Shown: one piece after another, positions 17,662 to 28,304 of the stretch
Position numbering within the stretch: the stretch's first letter is position 1
Layout of the letters: every line of letters begins with the position of its first letter
Source of the DNA: Saccharothrix obliqua
Lineage (GTDB): Bacteria; Actinomycetota; Actinomycetes; Mycobacteriales; Pseudonocardiaceae
Direction of reading: 5' to 3'
Length of the DNA: 64,000 bases
Assembly (NCBI RefSeq): GCF_019375475.1
Contig: NZ_JAHXGQ010000001.1
Coordinates: 620,001 to 684,000 of the forward strand
Notes under the pieces: generated by a model
Told to the model about the DNA's origin: nothing
Database searches by the model: none
Seen by the model: the letters and a program-made list of their open reading frames with translations, nothing else
Position numbers and translations under genes: made by a program

Positions 17662-17868
17662 ATGGCGATGACCCTGCGTCTGAACGACGAGGAGAACCGG
17701 CGGCTCGGCGAGCTGGCCGCCGCGGAAGGCCGGTCGAAGCAGGAGGTCGTGCGGCTGGCGCTGGCCGAGCGGTGGGCGCGGTTGCAGAAGGAGGAGCAGC
17801 TGTCCGAGGTGCTCGGGCGGGTGCTGCCGAAGTACCGCGGGCTGCTGGAGCGCCTCGGCTCTTCCTGA
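17662..17868 (+). CDS. Ribbon-helix-helix (CopG-type) antitoxin
   Basis: 68 residues, ATG 17662. MTLRLNDEENRRLGELAAAEGRSKQEVVRLALAERW has the RHH pattern: a beta strand with alternating residues (TLRL), then two helices with G-R-S in the turn. The tail is basic and helical (LGRVLPKYRGLLERLG). This type of antitoxin is normally followed at once by a Doc-type toxin in actinobacteria. Here a Doc-like gene starts only 380 bases downstream, after an unrelated-looking segment that carries an SOS box. Confidence 0.8.
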   Translation: MAMTLRLNDEENRRLGELAAAEGRSKQEVVRLALAERWARLQKEEQLSEVLGRVLPKYRGLLERLGSS

Positions 17869-17937
17869 GGGCTGTTCGCGTTTTTTCCTTGCTGCACGCG
17901 GCGCATGTGACTAGTCCACACGTTCGAGTGATCACCG

Positions 17938-17966
17938 CTGACGTTCGAACTGATGTTCGATAGTCT
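17938..17966 (+). promoter_or_regulatory. Promoter with SOS (LexA) box in its spacer
   Basis: CTGACG (17938-17943) and TAGTCT (17961-17966) are 17 bases apart. In the spacer TCGAAC-TGAT-GTTCGA (17945-17960) is a perfect dyad matching the actinobacterial LexA consensus. Transcription would start near ATG 17973, giving a leaderless message. Confidence 0.65.
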
Positions 17967-17972
17967 GAGTTC

Positions 17973-18248
17973 ATGCAGCTCAATCGCCGTAAGCAGATCC
18001 TGTCCCGCGTGGCCCGGTGCGAACGCGCCCGAACGGCGCCGGCGCCCCGGTATGGTGCGCCGTTGAAGATCGGGCCACGTCCGGTGCGCACCCCCTCGGT
18101 GCCCCGCGAGGTCGACAACATCCTCGCCGCCGGACGGGCGGTCAGGCGATACAGACCTGAGGTGATGAGCGGTGATGCCGGTGGCATCCCGGACGCGGCG
18201 TGGCCGCGCCGCCGTACCCATCGCCCAGGACAGGGAGCGCGTCAAGCA
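17973..18248 (+). other. Unassigned in-frame segment between SOS promoter and Doc-like domain
   Basis: 92 codons from ATG 17973 (MQLNRRKQILSRVARCERAR...) run in frame into the Doc-like domain without a stop. The segment is Arg/Pro-rich and shows no recognised fold. It may be a genuine N-terminal extension expressed from the SOS promoter, or the scar of an inserted and deleted gene. LexA boxes of this form often precede 13E12/DUF222 HNH genes in actinobacteria, but no such domain remains here. Confidence 0.35.
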
Positions 18249-18632
18249 GTGGTCAACTACCTCGACGCCGGCGACTTGCTCGTGCTGGCGACCGCCGTCA
18301 CCGGTGGAGACCTGGTCGTGCGCGACTTAGGTCTACTCGACTCCGCCGCGCACCGTCCCCGAGCTACCGTGCTCGGCGTCGAGGCGTACGACACGCTCTG
18401 GCAAAAAGCCGCGGCCCTGCTCGACTCCATAGTCCGCACCCGCCCCCTCGTCGAGGGCAACTGGCGCCTGGGCTGGGTGGCCGCCGTGACCCTGTGCGAC
18501 ATCAACGGCTGGTGGGTCGACGCCGACGAGGACGAGGCTTTGGACCTGGTACGTGCTTTGGGGCGGGACCAACTGGACGTCCCCGGCATCGCGACCCATT
18601 TGGAGGCGTGGGCCAGCCCAAAAGCCCAATGA
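18249..18632 (+). CDS. Doc/Fic-like (death-on-curing) toxin, probably inactive
   Basis: 127 residues if started at GTG 18249; the frame extends back to ATG 17973. It has the actinobacterial Doc pattern: NYLDAGDLLVLATA, LVVRDLGLLDSAAHRPRATV, YDTLWQKAAALLDSIVR, then the Fic motif as RPLVEGNWRLGW and a closing LDVPGIATHLE. Active homologues have HPLVDGNKRLGW: here His is Arg (one-base change CAC to CGC), Asp is Glu and Lys is Trp. Fic/Doc proteins transfer nucleotidyl or phosphoryl groups to targets and need that His, so loss of activity is predicted. Its antitoxin is probably the 17662 gene. Confidence 0.65.
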   Translation: MVNYLDAGDLLVLATAVTGGDLVVRDLGLLDSAAHRPRATVLGVEAYDTLWQKAAALLDSIVRTRPLVEGNWRLGWVAAVTLCDINGWWVDADEDEALDLVRALGRDQLDVPGIATHLEAWASPKAQ

Positions 18633-19328
18633 CCCCACCAGAGCCGACCGAAACGGACCCGCCAGACCAACCCATCCCACCGCCCAGGCGCCCCTAACCC
18701 CAGCGCCTCACCCGCGCCCCTCAACCCTGCGCCCTAACCCGCGCCTTCAACCCGCGCCTTCAACCCTGCTACTAACCCCTGTGCCCTAACCCCTGCGCCG
18801 GCCCACCCACCCTCGTCCTCCCGGGCCGGCCCCTCACCCCGTCATCACCCATCCCTGCCGCCTCCAACCAGCCCACCCCCAGGCCCTGCCGTGCCCTGCT
18901 CTGCCGCACCCTGCTCCGCGGCGCGCTGTCGCTGCTGCGATCCGGCTCTGCCGCGGTCCACGCTCCGGCGCTCTCACTCCTCGCCCGTCGCCCTCCAAGC
19001 CCCATCACCTCATCTCCTCGTCTGCCGCCCCATCCCCCTGCGCCTGCCCGCTTCCCCTTCCCCCTTCCGTCTTCCCGCGTCCTGCACCCGCTCCGCACCC
19101 CTGTCACCGACCTTCGGCCCCCTCCTGCGCTCCGCCCGCGCCGGCTCCTGCTCCCGCTCCGGCCCGCCGCTTCCACCCCGCAGGCTTGCCCTGCACCGCG
19201 ACCCGGCCCCTCAGCCCTCGCCTCCCATCCCCACCCCCAGCCCGCAGGCATCAGAGCCCAGCGCTGGCACCCAGGAACCCAACCCAGCACGTCAGGTAAC
19301 GGAAACAGTCCCGAGTAGACAGAACGGG
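18633..19328. other. C-rich intergenic region with degenerate short repeats
   Basis: About 700 bases without a credible gene. From about 18690 to 18800 there are imperfect units of the form AACCC(T/G)GCGCC(C)T; the rest is C/T-rich on the plus strand. Open frames here are made of low-complexity Pro/Arg/Ser codons and have no family features. Confidence 0.6.
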
Positions 19329-19359
19329 TTGACCTGGAGCGCGCTCCAACTCCTACCGT
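19329..19359 (+). promoter_or_regulatory. MerR-type promoter with 19-base spacer and palindrome
   Basis: TTGACC (-35) and TACCGT (-10) are separated by 19 bases, the extended spacing typical of MerR-controlled promoters. The spacer holds the perfect palindrome TGGAGCGCGCTCCA (19335-19348). The -10 ends 6 bases before GTG 19366, so the message is probably leaderless. Confidence 0.75.
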
Positions 19360-19365
19360 CTGGGC

Positions 19366-19739
19366 GTGACTTACTCGATCGCTCAAGCAGCCGGGCGTAG
19401 TGGGTTGTCGGTCGACACCCTGCGCTACTACGAACGGATCGGGCTGATCGACCCGCCTGCCCGGGACTCCGGTGGGCGGCGTAGTTACAGCGAGGACGAC
19501 CTCGGGTGGTTGTTCTTCCTCACCCGGTTGCGCACGACGGGTATGCCGATCCGCATGATGCGTGAGTACGCCCAGCTCAGGCACCGCGGCACGACCACCG
19601 CGGTGCAGCGCAAGCAGATGCTCCTCGAGCACCGCGCCGCGGTCCGCGCACGGATCGCCGAACTCCAGTCGTGCCTGGAGGTGCTGGACTACAAGATCAC
19701 GCACTACGAGCAGTTCGAGCACAGCGAAGGGATCACCGC

Positions 19740-19743
<4 letters not shown>
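19366..19743 (+). CDS. MerR-family transcriptional regulator
   Basis: 125 residues, GTG 19366. [26 protein letters not shown] is the MerR winged-helix start, [32 protein letters not shown] the second half, followed by a coiled-coil helix ([22 protein letters not shown]). It lacks the Cys residues of metal-sensing MerR proteins, so an organic ligand is likely. It overlaps the first aldo/keto reductase gene by 4 bases (GTGA) and probably activates its own operon from the 19-base-spacer promoter. Confidence 0.92.
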
Positions 19744-20696
<953 letters not shown>

Positions 20697-20709
20697 GGAG
20701 AGGGAAACC

Positions 20710-21696
<987 letters not shown>

Positions 21697-22056
21697 AGCC
21701 CACCGCCGAACCCGGCAGCCCCGCACCGCTCACCAGCGGCCGGGATTGCCGGGACGGGCGGTCGGGCAGGGGCTCTGATGGCGGCCGGAAGTCTGCCGAC
21801 GGCAGGGGAGTGGCCGGCGGCTGGGACTCGCCGGGCCGGGCGGCCGGGCAGGGCCTGCTGGAACCGGGGCTCCGGAAGTGGCCGGGGCCTGCTGGCGGCC
21901 GAGGTCCGCTCGGGCTGGAATCTGCCGGGGCGAGGGGCCGGGCCTGGCCCAGGGATGCCGGCGGCCGGGGGCCTCCCGGGCGGGGGACCTCCCAGGCCGG
22001 GGGCTTGCCGGGCGGGGCTTGCCGGGCCGGGGGCCTGCCCGGCCGGAGGTGGGGTG
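21697..22056. other. G-rich intergenic region
   Basis: 360 bases between convergent genes. It begins with AGAGCCC and has GGGCTCT 70 bases later, a possible long-loop terminator. From 21780 to 22050 the plus strand is a run of GGCCGGG/GGCCGGGG-like motifs, able to form G-quadruplex structures. No gene is supported. Confidence 0.5.
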
Positions 22057-22572
22057 CTACTGGACCATGATTCCGTTGCGGAGGTTGAATTCTCTTGTGC
22101 CCTGTGCGGCGAAGATGGTGGCGACCACCACCAGGATCACCCAGATCGGGAAGGCGATGAACCAGCCCAGGATGGTCAGCGCGAGCAGCCACAGCGGGAA
22201 GTTCACGATGATCAGCACGACGCCCAGCGCGGTCTGCCCGGCGTAGAGGTTGCCCGCACCCAGCCACAGCAGCGACAGCAGCACCGCGACCCCGGACGAC
22301 TTGGCCGTCACGATGCCGCGCACCGGAACGCCGTAGGGCTGCGCGACACCGGGAGGATAGGCGCCGGGAGGATAGGCACCGGGAGGCTGGGCCACGGGCG
22401 GCTGCACGCCGTAGGGCTGGGCCGCTTCCGGCGCGGGCGGGGCGTGGGGGATGTAGACGGGCGGCTGCTGCGGCCACTGGTTGGTGCCGCACACGGGGCA
22501 CGTGGTGTTCGGCGGCTGTAAGTACGCACCGCAGGAGCCGCACATCGGGGGCGGCCCGGCCGTGTTGGTCAT
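22057..22572 (-). CDS. TM2-domain membrane protein with N-terminal zinc ribbon
   Basis: 171 residues, ATG 22572. A zinc ribbon (CGSCGAYLQPPNTTCPVCG) is followed by a Pro/Ala/Tyr-rich linker with repeated PPGAYPPG. Then come two or three membrane segments (GVAVLLSLLWLGAGNLYAGQ, LGVVLIIVNFPLWLLAL, WFIAFPIWVILVVVATIFAA). The first hairpin with GAGNLYAG is the TM2-type motif. It ends FNLRNGIMVQ. The function is unknown; such proteins are common single genes in actinobacteria. Confidence 0.75.
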   Translation of the reverse strand: MTNTAGPPPMCGSCGAYLQPPNTTCPVCGTNQWPQQPPVYIPHAPPAPEAAQPYGVQPPVAQPPGAYPPGAYPPGVAQPYGVPVRGIVTAKSSGVAVLLSLLWLGAGNLYAGQTALGVVLIIVNFPLWLLALTILGWFIAFPIWVILVVVATIFAAQGTREFNLRNGIMVQ

Positions 22573-22642
22573 GTGGCGCCTCCGTCTGCTCCGCTACGCC
22601 GTTACGGCTACCAATCGCCTCCGGACAGCCCCGTGTTACGGG

Positions 22643-23092
22643 TCACGCCAGGTTCGCCGCGACCGTCGCACCGAGTTCCCGGCACGCCTCCAACGCCTCC
22701 TTGCCGGGCGGCCCCGCGACCAGCACGTGTTCCGCGACCTTCCGCCACCCCAAGCCCTTCACGATGGCTTCGACACCGCGCACGGCGCCCGTGGTGTCGT
22801 TGTCGCCGTGCACGTACAAGCCGAACGGACGGCCCTTCGTGGCGTCCAGACAGGGGTAATAGACGACGTCGAAGAACACCTTCAACGCGCCGCTCATGTA
22901 CCCCAGGTTGGCGGGCGTGCCCAGCAGGTACCCGTCGGCCGCCAGCACGTCCGCGGGGGTCGCCGCGAGGGCGGGTCGCCGAACCACCTCGACGTCCTCG
23001 ATCTCGGGATCGGTCGCCCCGGCCAGCGTTGCCTCGAACATGGCCTGGAGGTTCGGCGACGGCGTGTGGTGCACGATCAGCAACCGGGACAT
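22643..23092 (-). CDS. Flavodoxin-like NAD(P)H-dependent FMN reductase family protein
   Basis: 149 residues, ATG 23092. It starts RLLIVHHTPSPNLQAMFEA (flavodoxin phosphate loop), then YLLGTPANLGYMSGALKVFFD (FMN ring loop), GRPFGLYVHGDNDTTGAV and a C-terminal helix. Length and motifs suit a small FMN-binding flavodoxin/NADPH-dependent oxidoreductase. The redox partner is unknown and it stands alone between the TM2 gene and divergent 23327. Confidence 0.8.
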   Translation of the reverse strand: MSRLLIVHHTPSPNLQAMFEATLAGATDPEIEDVEVVRRPALAATPADVLAADGYLLGTPANLGYMSGALKVFFDVVYYPCLDATKGRPFGLYVHGDNDTTGAVRGVEAIVKGLGWRKVAEHVLVAGPPGKEALEACRELGATVAANLA

Positions 23093-23326
23093 GCGCGTGA
23101 GGCTGCCGGGTCTCACCCGTCCCCGCAACCAGGACACGGCCGAGTGGGTGACATCCGGTGTGACCGGCTGCGTCCCCGCGGTCGACCCACCGGCCATAAC
23201 GCCTGGTCAGAACGTGATCAAAAACCCAGGCCCAGGTCAGGGGAGGGTCGGCGCGGTCGGTACTTTGGGTGCGCACGGGAACCCGGTGCGGGGTCGTGCG
23301 TCCAGGTAGGTGACCGGGAGGGAGAA

Positions 23327-23650
23327 ATGGACACTCGCAGCATCGCGACCATGGCGAGGAACCGGCGGATCACGTGGGGCGGCGGCGGCGGGATCGGCCT
23401 GGCGCTGATCGGACTGCCGCTCGTGTTCATCGCGGTGTGGCCGGGCGTGGACCACAGCCCGTGGGACGTCAACACGATGATCCTCGCATTCGGCGTGGCG
23501 GTGTCCACGCTGAGCTACATCGCGGTGCGGATCGCGGTCGCCGCGGCGACCGACGACCGGGTCGGCCCGCCGACCAGGCGTCCTTGGCTGGTGGCGGGCG
23601 GCGCCCTGGCGATCTCGGTGCTCTGCCTGCTGATCGCCTTCGTGTCGTGA
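23327..23650 (+). CDS. Small membrane protein of unknown function
   Basis: 107 residues, ATG 23327, with a GGGAGGGAG ribosome site. Three membrane segments are visible: IGLALIGLPLVFIAVW, MILAFGVAVSTLSYIAVRIAVA and WLVAGGALAISVLCLLIAFV. The N-terminus is basic. The family is not recognised. It converges on the phosphosugar mutase gene. Confidence 0.7.
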   Translation: MDTRSIATMARNRRITWGGGGGIGLALIGLPLVFIAVWPGVDHSPWDVNTMILAFGVAVSTLSYIAVRIAVAAATDDRVGPPTRRPWLVAGGALAISVLCLLIAFVS

Positions 23651-23668
23651 GCGGTTCCTGACGGCCCG

Positions 23669-25285
23669 TCAGCGGGCGGTCAGGAGTTCGGTCACCCGGT
23701 CGCGGAGGGCCGCCAGCTTCGCGGTGGCCCTGGTGCGGGTCTCGGCGAGGTCGTCGACGGGTTCGACGACCTCCAGGTACGCCTTCAGCTTCGGTTCGGT
23801 GCCCGACGGCCGCACGACCACCCGCACGCCGTCGGCGGTCAGCCGCACCACGTCCGCCTCCGGCAGCAGGTCCTCGAACGCGAACCCGGCCGGCGGGTCG
23901 CGCCGCAGCTCCGCCATCAACGCGCCGATCCGGCTCAGGTCGGTGAACCGCAGCGAGACCTGGTCGGTCAGGTGCAGGCCGTGGTCCAGCGCGAGCTGGT
24001 CCAACGCGTCCAGCAGGTCGCGGCCGGCGGCCTTGAGCCCCGCCGCCAGGTCGCACGCCACGACGGCCGCCGAGATGCCGTCCTTGTCGTTGACGTGCTG
24101 CGGGTCGACGCAGTTGCCCAGCGCCTCCTCGTAGGCGAACACCAGCCCCTCGCCCGCGCGGACCAGCCACTTGAACCCGGTCAGCGTCTCCGCGTACCGC
24201 GCGCCGTGCGCGGCGGCGATCGACTTGAGCAGGGACGACGACACGATCGTCGTCGCCACCAGCGGATCGGGTGTGTCCACAGTGGACAGCACCAGGGAGC
24301 CGAGCAGGACGCCGGTCTCGTCGCCACGCAGCATCCGCCACGCGCCGTCGCGGTCCCGGACGCCCAGGGCGCACCGGTCGGCGTCCGGGTCGAGCGCGAT
24401 CGCCAGGTCGGCGTCCTCCTCGGCGGCCAGCGCGAGCAGGCGGTCCGCCGCGCCCGGTTCCTCCGGGTTGGGGAACGCCACGGTCGGGAAGTCCGGGTCG
24501 GGCGCCGCCTGCTCGCGGACCACCCGCACGTCGGTGAAACCCGCGCGCCGCAACGCTTCCACGGCCATCTGACCGCCCACGCCGTGCATCGGGGTGAGCA
24601 CCACGCGCAGGTCGCGCGACCTGCCCCGGGGCAGCGAGGCGACCCGTTCCAGGTACTCGTCCACCTCGGCGTCGCTCACCGGCAGGTGGTCGTCGGACAG
24701 CGGCACGGAGACGGCGGCGGGCACGGCGGCGATGGCGGCCTCGATCTCGCGGTCGGCGGGCGGCACGATCTGGCCGCCGCCCGCCAGGTACAGCTTGTAG
24801 CCGTTGTCGGCGGGCGGGTTGTGCGACGCGGTGATCTGCACGCCCGCGACCGCGCCGTGCCGCCGCACCAGGAACGCCAGCACGGGCGTCGGCAGCGGGC
24901 CGGGCAGCACCCGCACGGTGAAGCCCGCGCCCGCCAGCACACCCGCGGCGGCGGTGGCGAACTCCTCCGAGCCGTGCCTGGCGTCGCGGCCGACGAACAC
25001 CGTCCCGTCGTGCCCCTTGGCACGCAGCCACGCCGCGAGCCCGGCCGTGGTGCGGATCACCACGGCCCGGTTCATGCCGTTGGACCCGGCGCGCACCGGT
25101 CCGCGCAGCCCGGCCGTGCCGAAGGTGAGCGGTCCGGCCATGCGGTCCGCCAGGTCGTCCGCGGCGGCGGCGTCGCCACCCATCGCGCGGGCGAGCACGG
25201 CCTGCAACTCGGCCCGCGTGTCGGGCGACGGGTCGTCGGCGATCCACCGGAACGTCGCGTCGCGCAGCGCCGGGAGCAGGGTCAT
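23669..25285 (-). CDS. pmmB: Phosphosugar mutase (phosphoglucomutase/phosphomannomutase family)
   Basis: 538 residues. Alpha-D-phosphohexomutase landmarks: [22 protein letters not shown], the catalytic loop [17 protein letters not shown] (phosphoserine), metal loop [10 protein letters not shown], sugar-binding [10 protein letters not shown] and phosphate-binding [16 protein letters not shown]. It interconverts 1- and 6-phosphates of hexoses or 1- and 5-phosphates of ribose. Overlap with the purine nucleoside phosphorylase gene (4 bases) suggests it isomerises the ribose/deoxyribose 1-phosphate that enzyme releases. It matches pmmB next to deoD in mycobacteria. Confidence 0.9.
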   Translation of the reverse strand: MTLLPALRDATFRWIADDPSPDTRAELQAVLARAMGGDAAAADDLADRMAGPLTFGTAGLRGPVRAGSNGMNRAVVIRTTAGLAAWLRAKGHDGTVFVGRDARHGSEEFATAAAGVLAGAGFTVRVLPGPLPTPVLAFLVRRHGAVAGVQITASHNPPADNGYKLYLAGGGQIVPPADREIEAAIAAVPAAVSVPLSDDHLPVSDAEVDEYLERVASLPRGRSRDLRVVLTPMHGVGGQMAVEALRRAGFTDVRVVREQAAPDPDFPTVAFPNPEEPGAADRLLALAAEEDADLAIALDPDADRCALGVRDRDGAWRMLRGDETGVLLGSLVLSTVDTPDPLVATTIVSSSLLKSIAAAHGARYAETLTGFKWLVRAGEGLVFAYEEALGNCVDPQHVNDKDGISAAVVACDLAAGLKAAGRDLLDALDQLALDHGLHLTDQVSLRFTDLSRIGALMAELRRDPPAGFAFEDLLPEADVVRLTADGVRVVVRPSGTEPKLKAYLEVVEPVDDLAETRTRATAKLAALRDRVTELLTAR

Positions 25286-26082
25286 GCCCGCGTCACCAGC
25301 TCCCGCAGCAGCTCACCCATGCGGCCCGCCGCGGCGGCGCCCGCGTCCAGCACCTCCTGGTGGTTGAGCGGTTCGCCGGTGATGCCCGCGGCGAGGTTCG
25401 TCACCAGCGACAGGCCGAACACCTCGACGCCCTCGGCGCGGGCGGCGATGGCCTCCAGCACGGTGGACATGCCGACCAGGTCCGCGCCCAGGGTGCGCAG
25501 CATCCGGATCTCGGCGGGCGTCTCGAAGTGCGGTCCGGGCAGGCCCGCGTACACGCCCTCCTCCAGCGACGGGTCGATCTCCCGCGCCAGGTCGCGCAAC
25601 CGCGCCGAGTAGAGGTCGGTCAGGTCCACGAACCGCGCGCCGACCAGGGGCGACGACGCCGTGAGGTTCAGGTGGTCGCTGATCAGCACCGGCTGGCCGA
25701 CCGACATGCCCTGCCGGAGGCCGCCGGCGGCGTTGGTCAGGACCACCGACTTGACGCCGCTGGCGGCGGCCGTGCGCACGCCGTGCACGACCTTGTCGAT
25801 GCCCTTGCCCTCGTAGCCGTGGGTGCGGCCGAGGAGGACGAGCACGTTCTTGTCGCCCACGGGCACGGATCGGATCGTGCCCCCGTGGCCGAACGCGGTG
25901 GGGGGCGCGAAGCCGGGCAGGTCGCCCATGGGCACCTCGGCGGCCGGTGCGCCGATGAGGTCGGCGGCGGGCCGCCAGCCCGACCCGAGCACCACGGCGA
26001 TGTCGTGGCGCGGCACGCCGGTCCGTTCGGCGAGCGCGGCGGCGGCCTGTGCTTCGAGGCTGTCTTCACTGATGGCGGTCAC
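25282..26082 (-). CDS. Purine nucleoside phosphorylase
   Basis: 266 residues, GTG 26082. It has the trimeric PNP family pattern: [89 protein letters not shown] and [20 protein letters not shown] (base-binding Asn). It cleaves inosine or guanosine and deoxy forms with phosphate. TAGGCT lies 7 bases before the GTG, so it is probably leaderless, and translation of the mutase is coupled by the ATGA overlap. Its mycobacterial counterpart is called deoD or punA. Confidence 0.93.
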   Translation of the reverse strand: MTAISEDSLEAQAAAALAERTGVPRHDIAVVLGSGWRPAADLIGAPAAEVPMGDLPGFAPPTAFGHGGTIRSVPVGDKNVLVLLGRTHGYEGKGIDKVVHGVRTAAASGVKSVVLTNAAGGLRQGMSVGQPVLISDHLNLTASSPLVGARFVDLTDLYSARLRDLAREIDPSLEEGVYAGLPGPHFETPAEIRMLRTLGADLVGMSTVLEAIAARAEGVEVFGLSLVTNLAAGITGEPLNHQEVLDAGAAAAGRMGELLRELVTRA

Positions 26083-26089
26083 GGCCGCG

Positions 26090-26095
26090 AGCCTA
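26090..26095 (-). promoter_or_regulatory. -10 box of the purine nucleoside phosphorylase operon
   Basis: TAGGCT on the minus strand, then 7 bases and GTG 26082. This is a leaderless geometry shared with deoC, maf and birA. Confidence 0.5.
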
Positions 26096-26099
26096 ATGG

Positions 26100-26510
26100 G
26101 CGGCTCGTCGGGGTGCCGTCGCGCTCGCCCGGGGAGGGCAGGTGCGTGAGGAGGGGGAGGGACGAAGGGGGCGGCGGGGAGGACGAGGGGACGAGGGAGA
26201 AGCGAGGCGGAGGAGGGGGAGGGCGGGGTGCGGCGGGCGGTTTTGGGGCGGGGAGGGCGAAGGCCGGGCGAGGAGGGGAGGGGGCGAGGAGGGGGGCGAG
26301 GGCGGGTGCGGCGGGTGTGGAGGTGGGCGGGGTTTTGGGGGCGCGGCGGTGGGGAGGGAGGGCCGCGGCGGTGGAGGGGGAGCGGCGAAGAGAGGGGCGA
26401 GAGCGGGGCGTGGCGGCGGGCGCGGTCGAGGGGCGCGGCGGGAGGGGGAGAGGAGTGGGGCTGCGTGCGGGGCGCGGGGGCGGTTCGGCAGGGGTGCGGG
26501 TGGGCGCGTG
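26100..26510. other. Purine-rich (GGGGA-type) low-complexity region
   Basis: About 400 bases in which the plus strand is almost all G and A (GGAGGGGGAG, GGGGCGAGG and similar). Frames in it encode only Arg/Gly/Glu on one strand and Pro/Ser on the other, so no gene is called. It lies between two minus-strand genes and may form G-quadruplex or triplex DNA. Confidence 0.6.
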
Positions 26511-26511
26511 G

Positions 26512-28173
26512 TCAGCCGGTTACCGCGAACGTGCGGGCGATGGTGTTGAACAGCTTGTCCCGCCCGGCCTCCTCCTGCTCGGTCGGGAACACCACCTCCA
26601 CCACCCACAGGTCCGCCCCGCGCGGCAGGACGCGGGAGTAGCGGGAGCGGCGGAGGTCGGGGCCCGGCGGGTTGGACGCCGGGCCCAGTTCGGTTGCCTT
26701 CTCGACGGTTCGGTAGCTGAACTGCACCGGGCTCGCCATCGCGGTCGGGTCGATGGGGTCGGTGACGTCCGTGGCCTCGCCGAAGATCCGGCCCTCCGGC
26801 CACCGGGAGCGCACCAGGGCCAGGTAGTCGCCCACCTCGTGCTTGGGGAAGTAGCCGGCGAAGCGCTGCACCGTCACCTCGTACGCGCCGGACGGGGCCA
26901 CCAGGTGCACGACGGTGCTCGGCACCAGGCCCTTGTTGGCGCGCTGCTCCAGGAAGCTCGTCCAGTCCTCGCCCACCTCGATGGTGAAACCCGCGCCCTG
27001 CTCGCCGTTGGCGGTGGCGGCGGACGCCGTGGTGGGGCTCAGGCGCACCTCGTCGGACAGGGCGGGCAGCGGTGGTGCGGTGGTGGCCCGCGGCGGCAGC
27101 AGGGGCGCGCCCGCCAACGCCCTGGTGATGGCGAAGCCCGCGCTGCCGCCGATCGCGAACAGCACGGCGGCGGCGACCACGACCAGCGCGGTCAGCCGCC
27201 TGCGCGGCGACGCGGCCGGCGACGGGGTGAACGGCAGCGGGCCGGGGTCGGGCGCCAGCGGGGTTTCCGGCGGGATCGGGGCCTTGACCAGCGCGGCCGG
27301 GCGGGTCACCGGCACGACCGGGCGGGCCCGCGCGTCCGCCGGGAACACGTCCACGCCGGGCTCGGGCAGCAGCGGCCGGACGCGGCGGCGCACCTCGGCC
27401 AGCGACATGCGTTCCCCGGCGGCCTTGGCCATCAGGCCCGCGACGACCGGTTCCAGCGCACCGCACGCCGACGCGGGCGGCACGTCGCCGTGGATCACCT
27501 GGTTGATGGTCTGCATGATGTTCGCGCCCTCGTAGGGCTCCTGACCGGTCATGACGGCGAACAACGTCGCGCCGAGCGACCACTGGTCGGCGGCCTCGGT
27601 GACGTCGCCGCCCGCCGCGACCTCGGGCGCGATGAACGCGGGCGTGCCGAGCGCGATGCCGCGCGCGGTGAGCGTGGCCTCGGCGACGTTGCGCGCGATC
27701 CCGAAGTCGGTCAGCTTCACCCGGCCGTCCTCGGCGACCAGCACGTTGCCCGGCTTCACGTCCCGGTGCGTGATGCCCGCGCGGTGCGCGGCCTCCAGCG
27801 CGGCGGCCACGGCGTCGGCGACCACCGCGCCCTGCCGCGCGTCCAGCGGCCCGAGCCTGCGCACCAGGTCGGCCAGCGACTCCGACGGCACCAGCTCCAT
27901 CACCACGTACGGGTCGCCGTCGACCCGCGCCACGTCGTACAGCGTCACGACGTTCGGGTGGGCCAGCTGCGCGACCGAGCGGGCCTCGCGGAGGGTGCGC
28001 TCACGCAGCAGGTCGGCCTCCGCCTCGGGCATCCCCGGCGGGACCAGGACCTCCTTCACCGCCACGTCGCGGCGCAGCGTCTCGTCGTGCGCGGCCCACA
28101 CCGTGCCCATCGACCCGCGTCCCAGCACGTGGCGCAGGCGGTAGCGGCCCGCGATCAGGCGCTCGGTATCCAC
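26512..28173 (-). CDS. Transmembrane serine/threonine protein kinase
   Basis: 553 residues, GTG 28173, with a GACAAT -10-like box 6-7 bases upstream. The Hanks-type kinase domain (1-270) has GRGSMGTVW (glycine loop), VAVKEVL (Lys), ITHRDVKPGNVL (catalytic loop), LTDFGIARN and GTPAFIAPEV. The middle is a Pro-rich linker, then one membrane span (LTALVVVAAAVLFAIGGSAGFAI near residue 330) and an extracellular domain of about 200 residues without PASTA repeats (SYRTVEKA, YSRVLPRGADLWVVEVVFPT). The topology suits sensing outside and phosphorylation inside; ligand and targets are unknown. Confidence 0.93.
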   Translation of the reverse strand: MDTERLIAGRYRLRHVLGRGSMGTVWAAHDETLRRDVAVKEVLVPPGMPEAEADLLRERTLREARSVAQLAHPNVVTLYDVARVDGDPYVVMELVPSESLADLVRRLGPLDARQGAVVADAVAAALEAAHRAGITHRDVKPGNVLVAEDGRVKLTDFGIARNVAEATLTARGIALGTPAFIAPEVAAGGDVTEAADQWSLGATLFAVMTGQEPYEGANIMQTINQVIHGDVPPASACGALEPVVAGLMAKAAGERMSLAEVRRRVRPLLPEPGVDVFPADARARPVVPVTRPAALVKAPIPPETPLAPDPGPLPFTPSPAASPRRRLTALVVVAAAVLFAIGGSAGFAITRALAGAPLLPPRATTAPPLPALSDEVRLSPTTASAATANGEQGAGFTIEVGEDWTSFLEQRANKGLVPSTVVHLVAPSGAYEVTVQRFAGYFPKHEVGDYLALVRSRWPEGRIFGEATDVTDPIDPTAMASPVQFSYRTVEKATELGPASNPPGPDLRRSRYSRVLPRGADLWVVEVVFPTEQEEAGRDKLFNTIARTFAVTG

Positions 28174-28283
28174 CCGAGCGATTGTCCACGAGCGTGGAAG
28201 ACTGGCGACGCGGTCGACCCCGGGCCGCGTGACACCCCGACCGCACGGTCGCGGCGGTGAAACTCACATAGCCGCCGTGATAC

Positions 28284-28298
28284 CAGTGGGTAACACTG
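28284..28298 (+). promoter_or_regulatory. Dyad upstream of mutA
   Basis: CAGTG-GTAA-type dyad: CAGTG (28284-28288) and CACTG (28294-28298) flank GGTAA, 7 bases before ATG 28305. It may be an operator or part of the promoter. No B12 riboswitch was recognised upstream of mutA. Confidence 0.3.
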
Positions 28299-28304
28299 CG
28301 GAGC

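Noticed and set aside
18690-18800. Telomere-like or tandem repeat tract (CCCTAACCC-type words)
   Set aside because: The units vary in length and sequence and the tract is short and internal; it is more simply a degenerate C-rich low-complexity stretch.
25360-28260. 966-codon plus-strand frame across PNP, the G/A-rich island and the kinase
   Set aside because: It crosses three unrelated regions and is antisense to two well-supported genes; its open state reflects GC-rich third positions.
28174-28304. Cobalamin riboswitch upstream of mutA
   Set aside because: The 130-base gap is too short and no B12-box-like sequence was recognised; only a small dyad is present.
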